Source of the DNA: Daldinia sp. FL1419
Taxonomy: Eukaryota > Ascomycota > Sordariomycetes > Xylariales > Hypoxylaceae
Assembly (NCBI GenBank): GCA_025201765.1
Contig: MU623469.1
Location: 38,940 to 102,939, forward strand
DNA: 64,000 nt
Direction of reading: 5' to 3'
In this document: positions 36,133-46,496 of the stretch, piece after piece
Layout of the letters: each line of letters starts with the position of its first letter
Position numbering within the stretch: the stretch's first letter is position 1
Made by a program: the position numbers and the translations under genes
Notes under the pieces: model-generated
Seen by the model: only the letters and a program-made list of their open reading frames with translations
The model's database searches: none
What the model was told of the DNA's origin: nothing

Positions 36133-37287
36133 ATGGCAAAGAAAACTACTCTCAAGGACTTCGAGGCAGTCTTTCCCAAGCTCGAGGAGGACATCCTGGC
36201 TTGGGCAAAGCAATACAACCTTCCCCAGCAGCAGCAAGATTGGTATAGAAAGGTGAGGTTCGATTTGTTGTTGTCACCCAGCCCTTTAACCTCCCAAGGA
36301 GTGTTCTCTTTAACATATGATTAAACCCGATTTGCACTCTCCTTGTACTAACTGTGTACGTAGATGCTTCAAGAAAATGCGGTTGGCGGAAAATGCAACC
36401 GTGGAATGTCAGTTCCTGACTCCGTATCTATCCTCCTCGGCAAGGAGCTCTCCGAAGAGCAATATTTCCAAGCTGCTACTTTGGGTTGGATGATTGAGCT
36501 TCTTCAGGCCATGTTTCTCGTTTCCGACGATATCATGGATGGTAGCATTACTCGGCGTGGTAAGCCATGCTGGTACCGTCAAGAAGGCGTCGGTATGGTT
36601 GCGATCAACGATGCCTTCCTCCTTGAGTCTGCTATCTACACTTTACTCAAGAAGCACTTCAGGACCCACCCTTCCTACATTGACATGGTAGAGCTATTCC
36701 ATGAAGTAGCCCTACAAACCGAACTTGGTCAGCTTTGCGACCTTCTCACCGCCCCTGAAGATCATGTGAATCTCGACAACTTCAGCTTAGAAAAGTATAC
36801 CTTCATCGTCGTCTACAAAACCGCGTACTATAGCTTCTATCTTCCTGTTGCTCTAGCGTTGCACATGCTCAGCATCGCAACTCCTAAGAACCTAAAGCAA
36901 GCTCACGACATCCTTATTCCCATGGGCGAGTACTTCCAGGTCCAAGATGACTATCTAGACAACTTCGGCCTACCAGAGCATATCGGCAAGATCGGTACCG
37001 ACATCCAGGATAACAAGTGTTCCTGGCTGGTCAACCAGGCCCTTAAGTTGGCCACCCCTGAGCAGCGCAAGATCCTCGAGGACCACTACGGCAGAAAAGA
37101 TAAGGCTCACGAGGCCGAAATCAAGAAACTCTATGATGAAATGAAGCTTGAAAAGGTGTACCAGGACTACGAGGAGAAGAGCGTCGGAGAGATTAGACAG
37201 CTCATCTCTCAATTGGACGAGACCGAAGGCTTGAAGAAGGCTGTTTTTGAGACATTCTTACAGAAGATCTACAAACGAAGCAAATAA
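36133..37287 (+). CDS. ERG20: farnesyl diphosphate synthase
   Basis: Exons 36133-36252 and 36364-37287 (347 aa, the standard length). The 111-nt intron starts GTGAGG, has a CTAAC branch and ends TAG. The enzyme condenses DMAPP/GPP with IPP to farnesyl diphosphate for sterols, ubiquinone side chain, prenylation and terpenoids. The first Asp-rich motif DDIMD is at 95-99, followed by SITRRGKPCWYR; the second, DDYLD, is at 235-239 in GEYFQVQDDYLDNFG; and GTDIQDNKCSW follows. All catalytic landmarks are present. Small differences from typical housekeeping enzymes are visible (FLVSDDIMD rather than FLVADD, and RKMLQENAVGGKCNRG where RKNLDYNTPGGKLNRG-like sequence is usual). So this could be either the essential copy or a paralogue tied to the neighbouring P450. 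Confidence 0.95.
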
Positions 37288-37497
37288 AGAAGCTGTAATG
37301 AAGGAACGAAGCTTATGGAGTCAGTAAAGAGGAATATCTAGAGCGAAGGAGGGATCCTTCGGAGTGAGGTTAGATTTCTAACTAAACAGCAACATAAATA
37401 ATACCCTTGTAATTCCCTATCCGATATGCCACGGCGCGTGCGTCTTCCCACCCTGAGATAGTTTGCCTATAAATACCCCACACATTGCTAACTTACT

Positions 37498-39305
37498 CTA
37501 CTTGATTAAGCTATTCTGTTCGCGGGGCTGGAAATCAATCAGGAGAGGATCCATCATCCATAACATACGCATTCTCGCAGCCGTAATCCATTCTCCGGGG
37601 TTTTGGGCAACTCGAATATTAAAAACGTGAATCAGCTTCGCCAGAGTAATCCGCATTTCTAAATTGGCCTGTGCGATACCTGCGCAACTCCTGGGTCCGG
37701 TGCTGAAGGGGAAAGTCGTCGGCTGCGAACTAATCTGCGTGGGAGACGAGTTCCCGTTGCTTAGCCATCGCTTAGGCCTGAATTCGTATGGACTGTCCCA
37801 AATTTCGGGGTTGTGGTTGAGAACCCAGAGAGCCGCGGAGACTTTGACACCCTTCGGCATGAAATGACCATCCACCATCTCGCCGGGTGAGACCCTCGGC
37901 AGCCCGAAAGAAACCGGTGGGAGTAATCTCACTGTTACCTGGGGTTATTACAACTTTTTCAATGGCTTTTTCAATGTAGGAATTAAAAGCTTACTAGATT
38001 CTTCGATTACGGCATTCAAATATTCGAGACGCAGCAGGTTGGCACCAGTCAGCTGTTCATACTTCAGAGCTCGCACCTCTGCCTCCAGTTTCAATAAGCA
38101 ATCGGGCGATGTGCAAAGGAAATAAAATGCCGAAGTCAATGCGACCGATGTTGTGTCCGACCCTGCGATGATAAACGCTTGCGCATGCGACACCAACTCA
38201 GCTTCAGTAACACCACCTTGCTCCAGTAGCGGAGTGAAAATATCCCTTTCCGCCGAGGTTCGCCTCATTCTTCTCCTGACCGTCTCTAGAGTATATGCGT
38301 AATGCTTTTTCTGGTCCTTGAGTGCCGATATAGAAAGCATAAACGGAAGTATCGGCGCAAGGCTCGGCACCTTTTGGATGAAACTGGGAAGTATTCCCGC
38401 GTTGGCACTGGATGTCAAAAGTGAGATCCAAAAATGCGTCTTACCCGTAGCCACCGCATCGAATGACTCTCCGAACGTTAGTTCCCCTAGTCGCACGTCT
38501 TGTCAGCAGGTATCTTCAACAGTGGGTAACTCGAGGGATAAATCTTACCCATAATATCGAATGTTAGCCAAGGGATCGCCTCAGTAACATCAACGCCCTT
38601 ACCAACTTTCTGGGCACTAAGCTCTCCAACTTTCTGGACGAACATGTCGACGTATCGGTGGAACATGTTCTCGTGTGCTCTTATAGAAGATCCGCTAAAA
38701 CCCGGTGCGAGATGCTTCCGCATTTCGCTATGCTTGGCTGGGTCAAGCTCGAAGAATATATTACGCACATCTCCATTGTTATAAAACTTTTCACATTTTA
38801 GGAATGGCTTTTTAGATTTCGATGGTGTCGAGTAGATATCACGGTGGGCTTGTATCGTCGCGAAAGATAGCTCATTTGGCGATATTCTAACGACATCCCC
38901 TAAAGATAATTCCCGTTAGACAAGCTCATATGGATGCCATTAGAGAAGTCTCGAAGACAACGTACCGTATTTCTTATGGAGCTCCTCCAGAATAAACGGG
39001 TAACGCCCCGTGGTCCACGCATATACAAACCATATCTATAAACTCCGCTTAGCTTGCTGTCTAACTAGATACTACAGAACTACGCGTACGTCGGATACCG
39101 CAGCAATCCTCGGCCCTGGGTATTTGGCAAGAGGATGAAAGCACAGAGAATAGATACACCGCCACAGAAAATAGAGTACTCCCTAGCGAGGTGGGCTACT
39201 ATCAGCACTCGTGCAACCAACTTGAGACTGACGGATGGGAAATACCATAAACACCACCAGCACACCCGTAACAAGCGAATATGACAGTACGTCCAACATC
39301 GTCAT
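37498..39305 (-). CDS. cytochrome P450 monooxygenase
   Basis: Six exons on the minus strand: 39246-39305, 39090-39182, 38966-39035, 38549-38899, 37995-38486, 37498-37931 (499 aa). All introns are GT...AG and 53-66 nt long, and every junction keeps frame. The assembled protein has an N-terminal membrane anchor (LVTGVLVVFMGVLYFLW) and the hinge FHPLAKYPGPR. The I-helix AGSDTT is at 299-304, the K-helix ExxR at 354-357, and an FRPKRW segment follows. The heme loop FSTGPRSCAG is at 431-440, with heme ligand Cys438. It is therefore complete and probably active, ER-bound, using NADPH-P450 reductase. The YPGP hinge and DIMGELTFGESF place it among fungal secondary-metabolism P450s. It is convergent with FPP synthase, 210 bp away; a terpenoid substrate is an inference. 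An alternative start lies two codons downstream (39299). Confidence 0.9.
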
Positions 39306-40352
39306 AAGAAACCTAGCTTCTGGCTGCTTATGTCAAAAGAAGCAGCTGGGAATAGAATGAAGATAGAGCTTAGCTTCTAAAGGAACTTGGAGTTATACTA
39401 GTAGAATCTAATGGGAACTACTGGTGACACAGTCAGATATCACTGCTCTTAGCTTTGGCGTTGGTAAGAGCCTCGCTCTCCACCATTAGGTAGATCTATA
39501 CTCGTAATTGTGAGACATCGTCATCAATATTAAACACCTGAGGTGTCACCACTGGTCGTATATTAGAATTAATATATGAAGCGCGTCAAGTTTATCTTAC
39601 GAACACCCATTCGCTCACCCGAGACACTAATTATGCAGTCAAGCGAGTATATTTTGTTTCCTTCGGCAGATTATACACCTTGAGGCTTGCGCCAACTCGG
39701 CGGTGTGCGTGTGATACTTGTCATCGCTCGGGTATTCGCATATTCATCACGATATCTCACGAAGTTGTAGGTTAGATTAGGCATCCGCATGTTGTTTGGA
39801 TACATTTAATTCACGAAAATAACTCTCTATAGTTGAAGCACATCTAGATGCCCGGGCTGAGGCGAACTTCATTTCACAGGATGTCATAGATTTCTTACGT
39901 TATTCGCAAAGAGTGTACAGCTATACCGGACGGAGTTTCATTGGCCCAAGGGGCGAATTACTTGAGCCACACAAACAGACTGACATCTTTTTTTACATGG
40001 AAACAATCAACAACACGTAAGGTACATCAAGGGACTCTTTCCGTAGGTAGTGAGACCGAAAAAACAATACGGTGTTGCATTATAGAAAATATTTATGAAA
40101 TTTTCAATCAGAGAGCAGAGTCGTCGGGATCTTTACTCAATCAACATCATTGTATCCCTACAATCCCCACTTACCGACGTACCAAGCGCCTATTCGACTA
40201 TATACCTTATGGTCGGGGGACGTATTTTTTGCCATAATATAACTTCGTATAAATAGAGTCTATTGACGGTAGGTGACGAGACGATAAGTACAAAATTTTC
40301 CGTGGCTGGAGGGTATCTTTCTGGGTTCAAGCTAAGACAAGATAACTTGGTA
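39306..40352. other. intergenic spacer
   Basis: About 1 kb upstream of the P450 and downstream of the coiled-coil gene. No terpene cyclase, reductase or regulator was seen here. The frame 39941-40237 (+) has no recognisable feature. Confidence 0.55.
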
Positions 40353-41349
40353 TTAGGTCGTATGCAAGGATGGCCGTTTCTCGCTCATCAGTTTACGGTA
40401 GGAAGCAACAATATCATCCCGCACAGTTTGTAGTTCCTCTCTTCGCCTTAAACTCCCCGCGGCCTTTGGAATACCGTCAATCTCAACTGCCGCACCCCTA
40501 ACGGTCATCTTCTTCTGCGGTTTGACGGTAAACTCTGGTGGCGCCTGAACGACGTCGTGTAAGCCAGCTTTCGTCTCTCCGCGCTTCTTCTTCAACGCCT
40601 CCCATGGATCCTCGTCATCACCGGCGGCCTCTCCTAGATACTTCGTCCTCTTCCCCTTCTTTTTCTTCTTGCCGCCGCCCTGCGGGTCGAGTTTCCACGT
40701 GACGCCTAATTCCTCCTCTTCGAGCTCTTTCTCTGCCTGGAGTTCCAACTCCTCTTCTTTCTGTTCCTTGATCTTCCGCTCCTCTTCCCGCCACTCGTCG
40801 TATAGCTTGTGCATCTTCTTTTCCTTCTTGGTCTGCCATACTTTTAGGCCGAGGGGATCTTTGCCACTCTTAACCGAGTTGTTAATCAAACCACTGACAG
40901 GGAGTGCGGCATCTACTCGAGCTGCAAACTCCGACATACGTTCGCCAGGCCGGATCTTAGGAAGTTCCTTTTCCACCTTGGTTTCAACTTCGGTATTCGT
41001 TGTAGCATCGGCCTTTTTCTTCTTATTTTTCCTAGAGGGTTCATCGCCATTATCCAGTCCGGACCGCGGTTTCTTTCCTCCGGCAAAGGCCATCAGTCTC
41101 TTAAACGCTCGAGGCGCATCGTCTTTTGGCATCGCGCCTCGCTTGCGCTTTTGGCCCTTTCCGGCTTGGACTGCGTCCTTCTTTTCTGCATCGTCTTTCC
41201 GCGATTGAGAATTTACGGGTAAAGGTTTAGCGACCTGAGAAGGGGGTAGGTCGTATCTAGGTTTAAGATTTAGCTAACTGTAAAATTTTATATTATAATC
41301 GCACTTACGTGGAAGGGTCTTTCTCCCTACGTGTATGTTTGTGCGGCAT
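40353..41349 (-). CDS. basic coiled-coil protein, likely nucleolar (CCDC137-like)
   Basis: Two exons on the minus strand, 41309-41349 and 40353-41256 (314 aa). Intron 41257-41308 runs GTAAGT...CCTAG. The junction gives MPHKHTRREKDPSTYDLPPSQVAKPLP-type sequence, and its Lys-rich start resembles ribosome-biogenesis factors. Features in order: several KKKK/RKRK clusters (nucleolar-type signals), the block MPKDDAPRAFKRLMAF, FAARVDAALPVSGL, a highly charged E/K coiled coil at about 155-200, and a second poly-Lys cluster. I recognise it as the conserved fungal relative of CCDC137-type proteins; a role in ribosome biogenesis is inference. No catalytic motif. It is divergently arranged with the AIM6-like gene, about 470 bp away. 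Confidence 0.75.
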
Positions 41350-41822
41350 GTTGATCTGGACTGCGATCTCTGAAAAAGGTCAACGAAGTCGCGGGATTGG
41401 CGATAAATTTGGAGCTCTCCAAAATTTTTAGGTACAATGCTTAGTCCCATATTTTAAGCTTTAGCCTCTGCTCACTCTAGAGGTCCGGTTAGGTCAACCG
41501 TAGTTAACCCCACTTAAAATTAGATCGGATCAGGGACCAACTCGCTAAATCCGAATCATCCATCTGGAACTTCAACTATTTAACCTAAGGTTAGACGGTT
41601 TCATTAGAATAGCTGAATAATCGACTATCATAAATACATAATTTATAGCATTTCAGACCTATTTCCATTACATTCGAGCTGTGGAACATACCTTCTCGAA
41701 ATCAATTTTCAATCTCCCCGACTTCGGGTTAAAAAGGCAAACCTCCTGTAGCGTATCCTTACTGCTTCCCAGTTGACGTCAGAGCTTGAATCGAATAGAC
41801 GAGCTACACCTAGGTTAATAAA
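41350..41822. promoter_or_regulatory. divergent intergenic region
   Basis: 473 bp shared by two divergent genes. AT-rich; no recognised element. Confidence 0.5.
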
Positions 41823-43072
41823 ATGGGAAGCAACTCGCGCCCCCAAATGAAGTCATCCTTAAGCAACATATGGGGTCGGCGGCGGTCTCATAATTATGTA
41901 CCTGTTGATGGATCCGAAGAAAATGAAAATGCTACTACGGCCGGGATAGATTCAACGGAGAAAGCCGCACAACAGGCCCCTAACAGACAACGTTGGCGAG
42001 ACTATCTCACCGAAGGTAGCATTTGGGGGTTAACCATACTGTAGGCGCTATTATTAAGGCATAAACCAAGTCAAATTGTAAAGCTAATCGGGAATCTAGA
42101 GCCACCATCTTGCTTATAAGTATGCTTCTATCCATCGCCAAGGTTCTATGGGGTCTGGACGACGACCCAGATAAAGTTTTCGGAAACTGGGGAAAACCAG
42201 GCACCGGAACAGAAGGCTTGGCTTGGTACCCTACGGACTTCCTTCGTGATGTCGTCCCAATCCCATGCCATTCGCATAACGATTACTGGCGCAAGGTACC
42301 ACTTTTCTCAGCTCTGCATGCTGGCTGTATCGGGGTCGAAGCAGATGTTTGGCTTTTCGACGATGACCCTAAACTCTACGTTGGGCATGATGAAGCTGCT
42401 TTAACTGAAAATCGCACTTTCACATCCCTCTATATAAATCCCTTAGTGGAACTGCTCAATCATACGAACCCGCAAACGCAATTCTATAACGGCACCCGCA
42501 GGGGCGTTTTCGACTATAACCCAGGACAGACAGTCATTCTTTTAGTGGACTTGAAGACTGATGGGGTTAAAACTTGGCCATACGTACTAGAACAGCTCGA
42601 ACCCTTAAGATCGAGGGGCTGGTTAACTTCTTTCGAAGACGGGGTTGTTCATAAGCGCCAAGTAACCGTTGTTGGGACGGGTAATACGCCGTTCGATCTA
42701 CTTGCAAAAAATGCGACGTATAGAGATGCCTTTTTCGATGCTCCCCTGAAAGATATGTGGGAGGACCCAGATGTTTCGGACTCGGCGTCTCATAAAGAAA
42801 TTCCTATTTACAACGACGCCAATTCATTATACGCCAGCACAAGTTTTGGAGATGCTGTGGGTATTATTCTAGGTGGTTTCAGCGAGAAACAGCTTCGCAC
42901 GATCCGCGGCCAGATAAAGGGTGCTCATCGCAGAGGACTGAAGGTTCGATACTGGGATACACCTGGTTGGCCTGTCGGCATTAGAAACAAGGTATGGCAC
43001 GTGCTGATGGAAGAGGGTGTAGACATCTTGAATGTGGATGACTTAAGAGCAGCCTCAAGATTAGACTGGTAA
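41823..43072 (+). CDS. AIM6: AIM6-like protein, PLC-like phosphodiesterase fold
   Basis: Probable exons 41823-42040 and 42100-43072 (396 aa). The acceptor CTAG, with a CTAAT branch about 12 nt before it, is well supported. The donor is ambiguous: GTAGGC at 42041 or GTTAAC at 42029 both keep frame, giving a membrane helix of the type SIWGLTILATILLISMLLSI. After the anchor comes the domain HSHNDYWRKVPLFSALHAGCIGVEADVW (His/Asn/Asp/Glu pattern of the PLC-like/GDPD fold), then VILLVDLKTDG, GLKVRYWDTPGWP and VDILNVDDL at the end. This is the organisation of yeast Aim6, named from a mitochondrial-inheritance screen; its substrate is not established. The gene is intact apart from the donor uncertainty. 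Confidence 0.85.
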
Positions 43073-43405
43073 TGCGATCATGATGTAGAAACTAACGCGA
43101 CGACTCTACAACCCTTAGATAGCTAGTACGCCCTAGATGCAAGTAGTCCTATACAAATAGAGAAACAAAGTTATGATATAGCCCCACCCTACGAAGTGGC
43201 CTACAGCCTAGCCTACATGGTGATAGAGAGCTATGTACATATTGATGGGCCCCGCCCCCGCTATTACGTAGGCGTTATGCGTCTCAGGTTAAAGCTATCA
43301 AAGTTTACCACTCTAAGCTTTCTTTCTTGCTATTAACCTCGAAACATTACTTACCCTAACACCATTCTAATCCCCTTAGCCGTTGCGATACTCATTAACC
43401 TAGAG

Positions 43406-44661
43406 ATGTCCGATAAAACTGCACTGATCACCGGAGCTACTGGTTTACTCGGTAGACAGGTTGTAAGGGCCTTTGAAAGAGGTAAATGGAATGTTAAAGG
43501 GACAGGTTATTCTCGCGCCGATGGGTCGTCGATTCTTAGGGTCGATCTAGTGAATGCAGAGCAAGTCGAGACTACGCTTGATAATGTGAAGTACGTCGTA
43601 TTAGGATTAGACTCAGATCAATAAGAGTCTATACAATTACTGACAGTTTATTTACTTCCAAGACCGCAAGTCGTAGTTCACTGTTAGTTGTAACCTACTC
43701 GCGCCCGCGCGTCGATTCGAACGTAACTAACGCAGCCCAGGTGCCGCGAATCGATTCCCCGACAAGTGCGATAAAGATCCCGAGGGGACCCGAGCTCTAA
43801 ACGTAGAAGCTACCAGGCGACTCGCTTCCTTGTGCGCAGCACGTGGCATACTCCTAATCTACATATCTACCGATTATGTATTCCCGGGGAAACCTGGCGA
43901 CGCCCCTTACGAAGCTGACGCCAAGCCGGAACCTACCAATTTATATGGGCAGACAAAGCTAGACGGGGAACAGGTTGTGCTGGAGGAGTACCAACGTGCT
44001 GGAAAAGCCGGTCTTGGTGTCGTTTTACGTGTGCCCGTACTTTACGGCGACGCAGAAGTACCGTCTGAGAGTGCGGTGAATGTGCTGATGGAAGCAGTCT
44101 GGAAAGCACAAGAACCGGGTGCTAAAATCAAGATGGATCATTGGGCTCTACGCTACCCTACAAATGGTAAGTTGGAAATATTATCTCTTCTCACGATGAA
44201 TACTAACATACCCGTAGTATGTTGTAATGTCTCCTCTACCAAACCGCACTTTAAATTATGCCCCAAATATTAACACACAACAGACTGAAGATGTGGGACG
44301 CGTGTGCCATGGTATGTTCCTCGTTTCATAATAATATCCGACCTGTCACTTACATCCGGGAATAGATATTTCTATGAGGTATTTAAGCTCGGATGATACA
44401 TCCAAGTTACCTTATATTTTGCAGTTTTCCTCGGAGAGCAAATATACCAAGTACGAGATCTGCAAGCTCTTCGGCGAAATCATGGGTCTATCAATTGCGG
44501 CTATCGAGCCCAATACCGAAGGGAATGACCCCAATGCTTCGGTCCAAAGGCCGTATGACTGCCACCTCAGCACGAAGGCGCTCAAGGATATTGGTATCGA
44601 CGTGGCCGCTCAAGACTTTACTGGTTGGTGGAGGTGGAGTGTCAGAGCATTTAGAAAATGA
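43406..44661 (+). CDS. methionine adenosyltransferase beta-subunit-like (RmlD/MAT2B family)
   Basis: Five exons: 43406-43590, 43663-43682, 43741-44166, 44291-44311, 44366-44661 (315 aa). Exons 2 and 4 are tiny (20 and 21 nt), but the joins recreate the family line: NVK-PQVVVH-CAANRFPDKCDKDPEG, then ...HWALRYPTN-DVGRVCH-DISMRYLSS. Landmarks are the Rossmann TGATGLLG (about 9-16), ISTDYVFPG, the YGQTK Tyr/Lys pair, and RYPTN. The family comprises short-chain reductase-fold proteins, including dTDP-4-dehydrorhamnose reductase and the MAT2B regulator of SAM synthesis; the sequence is closest to the MAT2B-like branch. The intron before exon 4 (124 nt) is odd: the first CAG after it would break the frame, so a GAAG acceptor must be used and two residues (usually TE) are lost. 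Confidence 0.85.
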
Positions 44662-46496
44662 GGGCATAAGACATGTGCTTGCGCCTAGATGGTGACATAT
44701 AAAATTTTACCTGTAAGGGAGTCAAATATTTGCTCCTCGGAGGTTCTAGGGAGACTGACCTCGAAGGTGTTTTCTAATGAGATTAGACGCTTAAAGAGCA
44801 CACTTACAAGGTACGAAAATGAATACGGCTTTCTTTACATATCGCACACCATATTATATGTTGTTGGCGGCGTTCCGTTCCGACACGAGATGTCCATTCA
44901 CCTAGAAACCCAGCATAATGGAACCTCGTATCAATCCCACGAATATCCTTACTTGCTTGGGCATGCGGGCGAGCCGGAGTCATAATAAACTCTGCAGGAT
45001 TTCGTAAAATATTGGCAAGCAGATTGTTCTTGGTCTTGCACTTCTCAGCCGGATGGAATATTGAAGGTTAATACCTCTAATAATACCTTTAATGGTATTA
45101 TCAGCTATTAGCCAGCCTCATTAGTCCTTTGCATGGAACCTAATTTTGCTTGTGCCTGCGTACATCTCGCATTAAGACGCGCCCCCTTTAAAACCTACTA
45201 TTCCTGCAAGTTACGCGTACGAAATGGAGGGAAGCCGTGATGGTGGTTCGGAATGTTTGGTATATACTACCTATATGTACCTTTTATAGTTTCATTAAAT
45301 GCTGCTTTCGTCTTACTCGATTCTCGTGCTTGCCACATGTCGAATTTAAGGATGCCACATGCATTCCAATCAGGTACAATACATGGGCGTTCTACAAACA
45401 GTGGGAGCGCGCCAAAAGACAACAAGGTGGGACCAATTATTGGACGGTACCAAAGTTACGAATTTGACTTTCCTGTGCCTGACGAGCACAGGCCTTTAGC
45501 GTGTCCAGAAGTGGTCCAGTGTGGTCCAGTGGATCGTTGACGCGATGCGGGATCCCCTGCATTTTAATGACCTGAAATGGCCCTTGCAGGGAAAAGCTGG
45601 AAAGTTACCGAAGCCAAGATTCCTAACCTAGATTAGTGCAATTAGTGCATATTTCCCCTTAACTCCTCTCTTTTTTTTTTTTCCTGCTTGTCATGCACCT
45701 ATAACTAACCTAATAAGTTGCTAGCTCATCTATTAGCCACCCACAATCATCCACCAGCCAATTAACCAACCGAATATTATTCGCGATAATTGAGATATAA
45801 TACTCCACATACTCAGACCCGATATGGACATCGCCCGGTAGATACCCCTTGCTCTCTTCTCCTTCTGTCCAATTACAACTAAGACTCGATTTCCTCGCCA
45901 ATCTGCCTGTCTGCCAAATTTGATCAGTTGCTTTGATTGAGGATCCTTTTTAGCAGTAGGATCGTCCCCCGTACGTCAGATGATGGTTGACGGGCGTTAA
46001 TGGAGATTACAACGCTATCTCTATCTTCAGTTAAACCCCCAAGACAAACTGACAAGACGCTTTACTGTTTTACTGCACCATTCCGATCATCATGGATAGT
46101 AGTATGATGAAGTAGGCGGGAAAAGGACCAAGCATCCTAACCTTCTTCACCTAGTGCAGAGTGCCGTCTCTGCCGTTCCGCCATCGTTGTTTTAGAATAT
46201 CTACCCAAGTATCATAAGAAGCTATACTAACCACCCGTGCGTTGTCGCCTTCATTTGCGAAAACGTCTGAAGTTGTATCCTGAACATTGCGCTTTGAAGC
46301 TTGTTTTGGGTACGATCCGCTGCTGGCGCACTCTGCGCTCCCTGCACACTCCCGCTTGACATCGTCATTATCTTGTCCTGCGGGCCAGTGGATTTTTTAG
46401 CGGCACAAAATTCCCCTTGTGTGCCTGTGCCTGTGCCTGTTGATTTTTTGATTTTGTATCTTTAAGCGATTTGGTTCCACAAACAACCCTGGCAAG
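44662..46496. other. intergenic spacer 1.8 kb
   Basis: No supportable gene. A 98-codon ATG frame at 44689-44985 starts 28 bp after the MAT2B-like stop, but it shows no domain. A GTGGTCCA direct repeat is at 45511-45535, and a poly-T tract near 45670. Confidence 0.5.

Noticed and set aside
38966..39305. First impression that the P450 is a 5'-truncated pseudogene
   Set aside because: Three short 5' exons with proper GT-AG introns restore the membrane anchor and PGP hinge, so the gene is complete.
44689..44985. 98-codon ATG ORF just after the MAT2B-like gene
   Set aside because: No domain, AT-rich codons and likely part of the 3' untranslated region.
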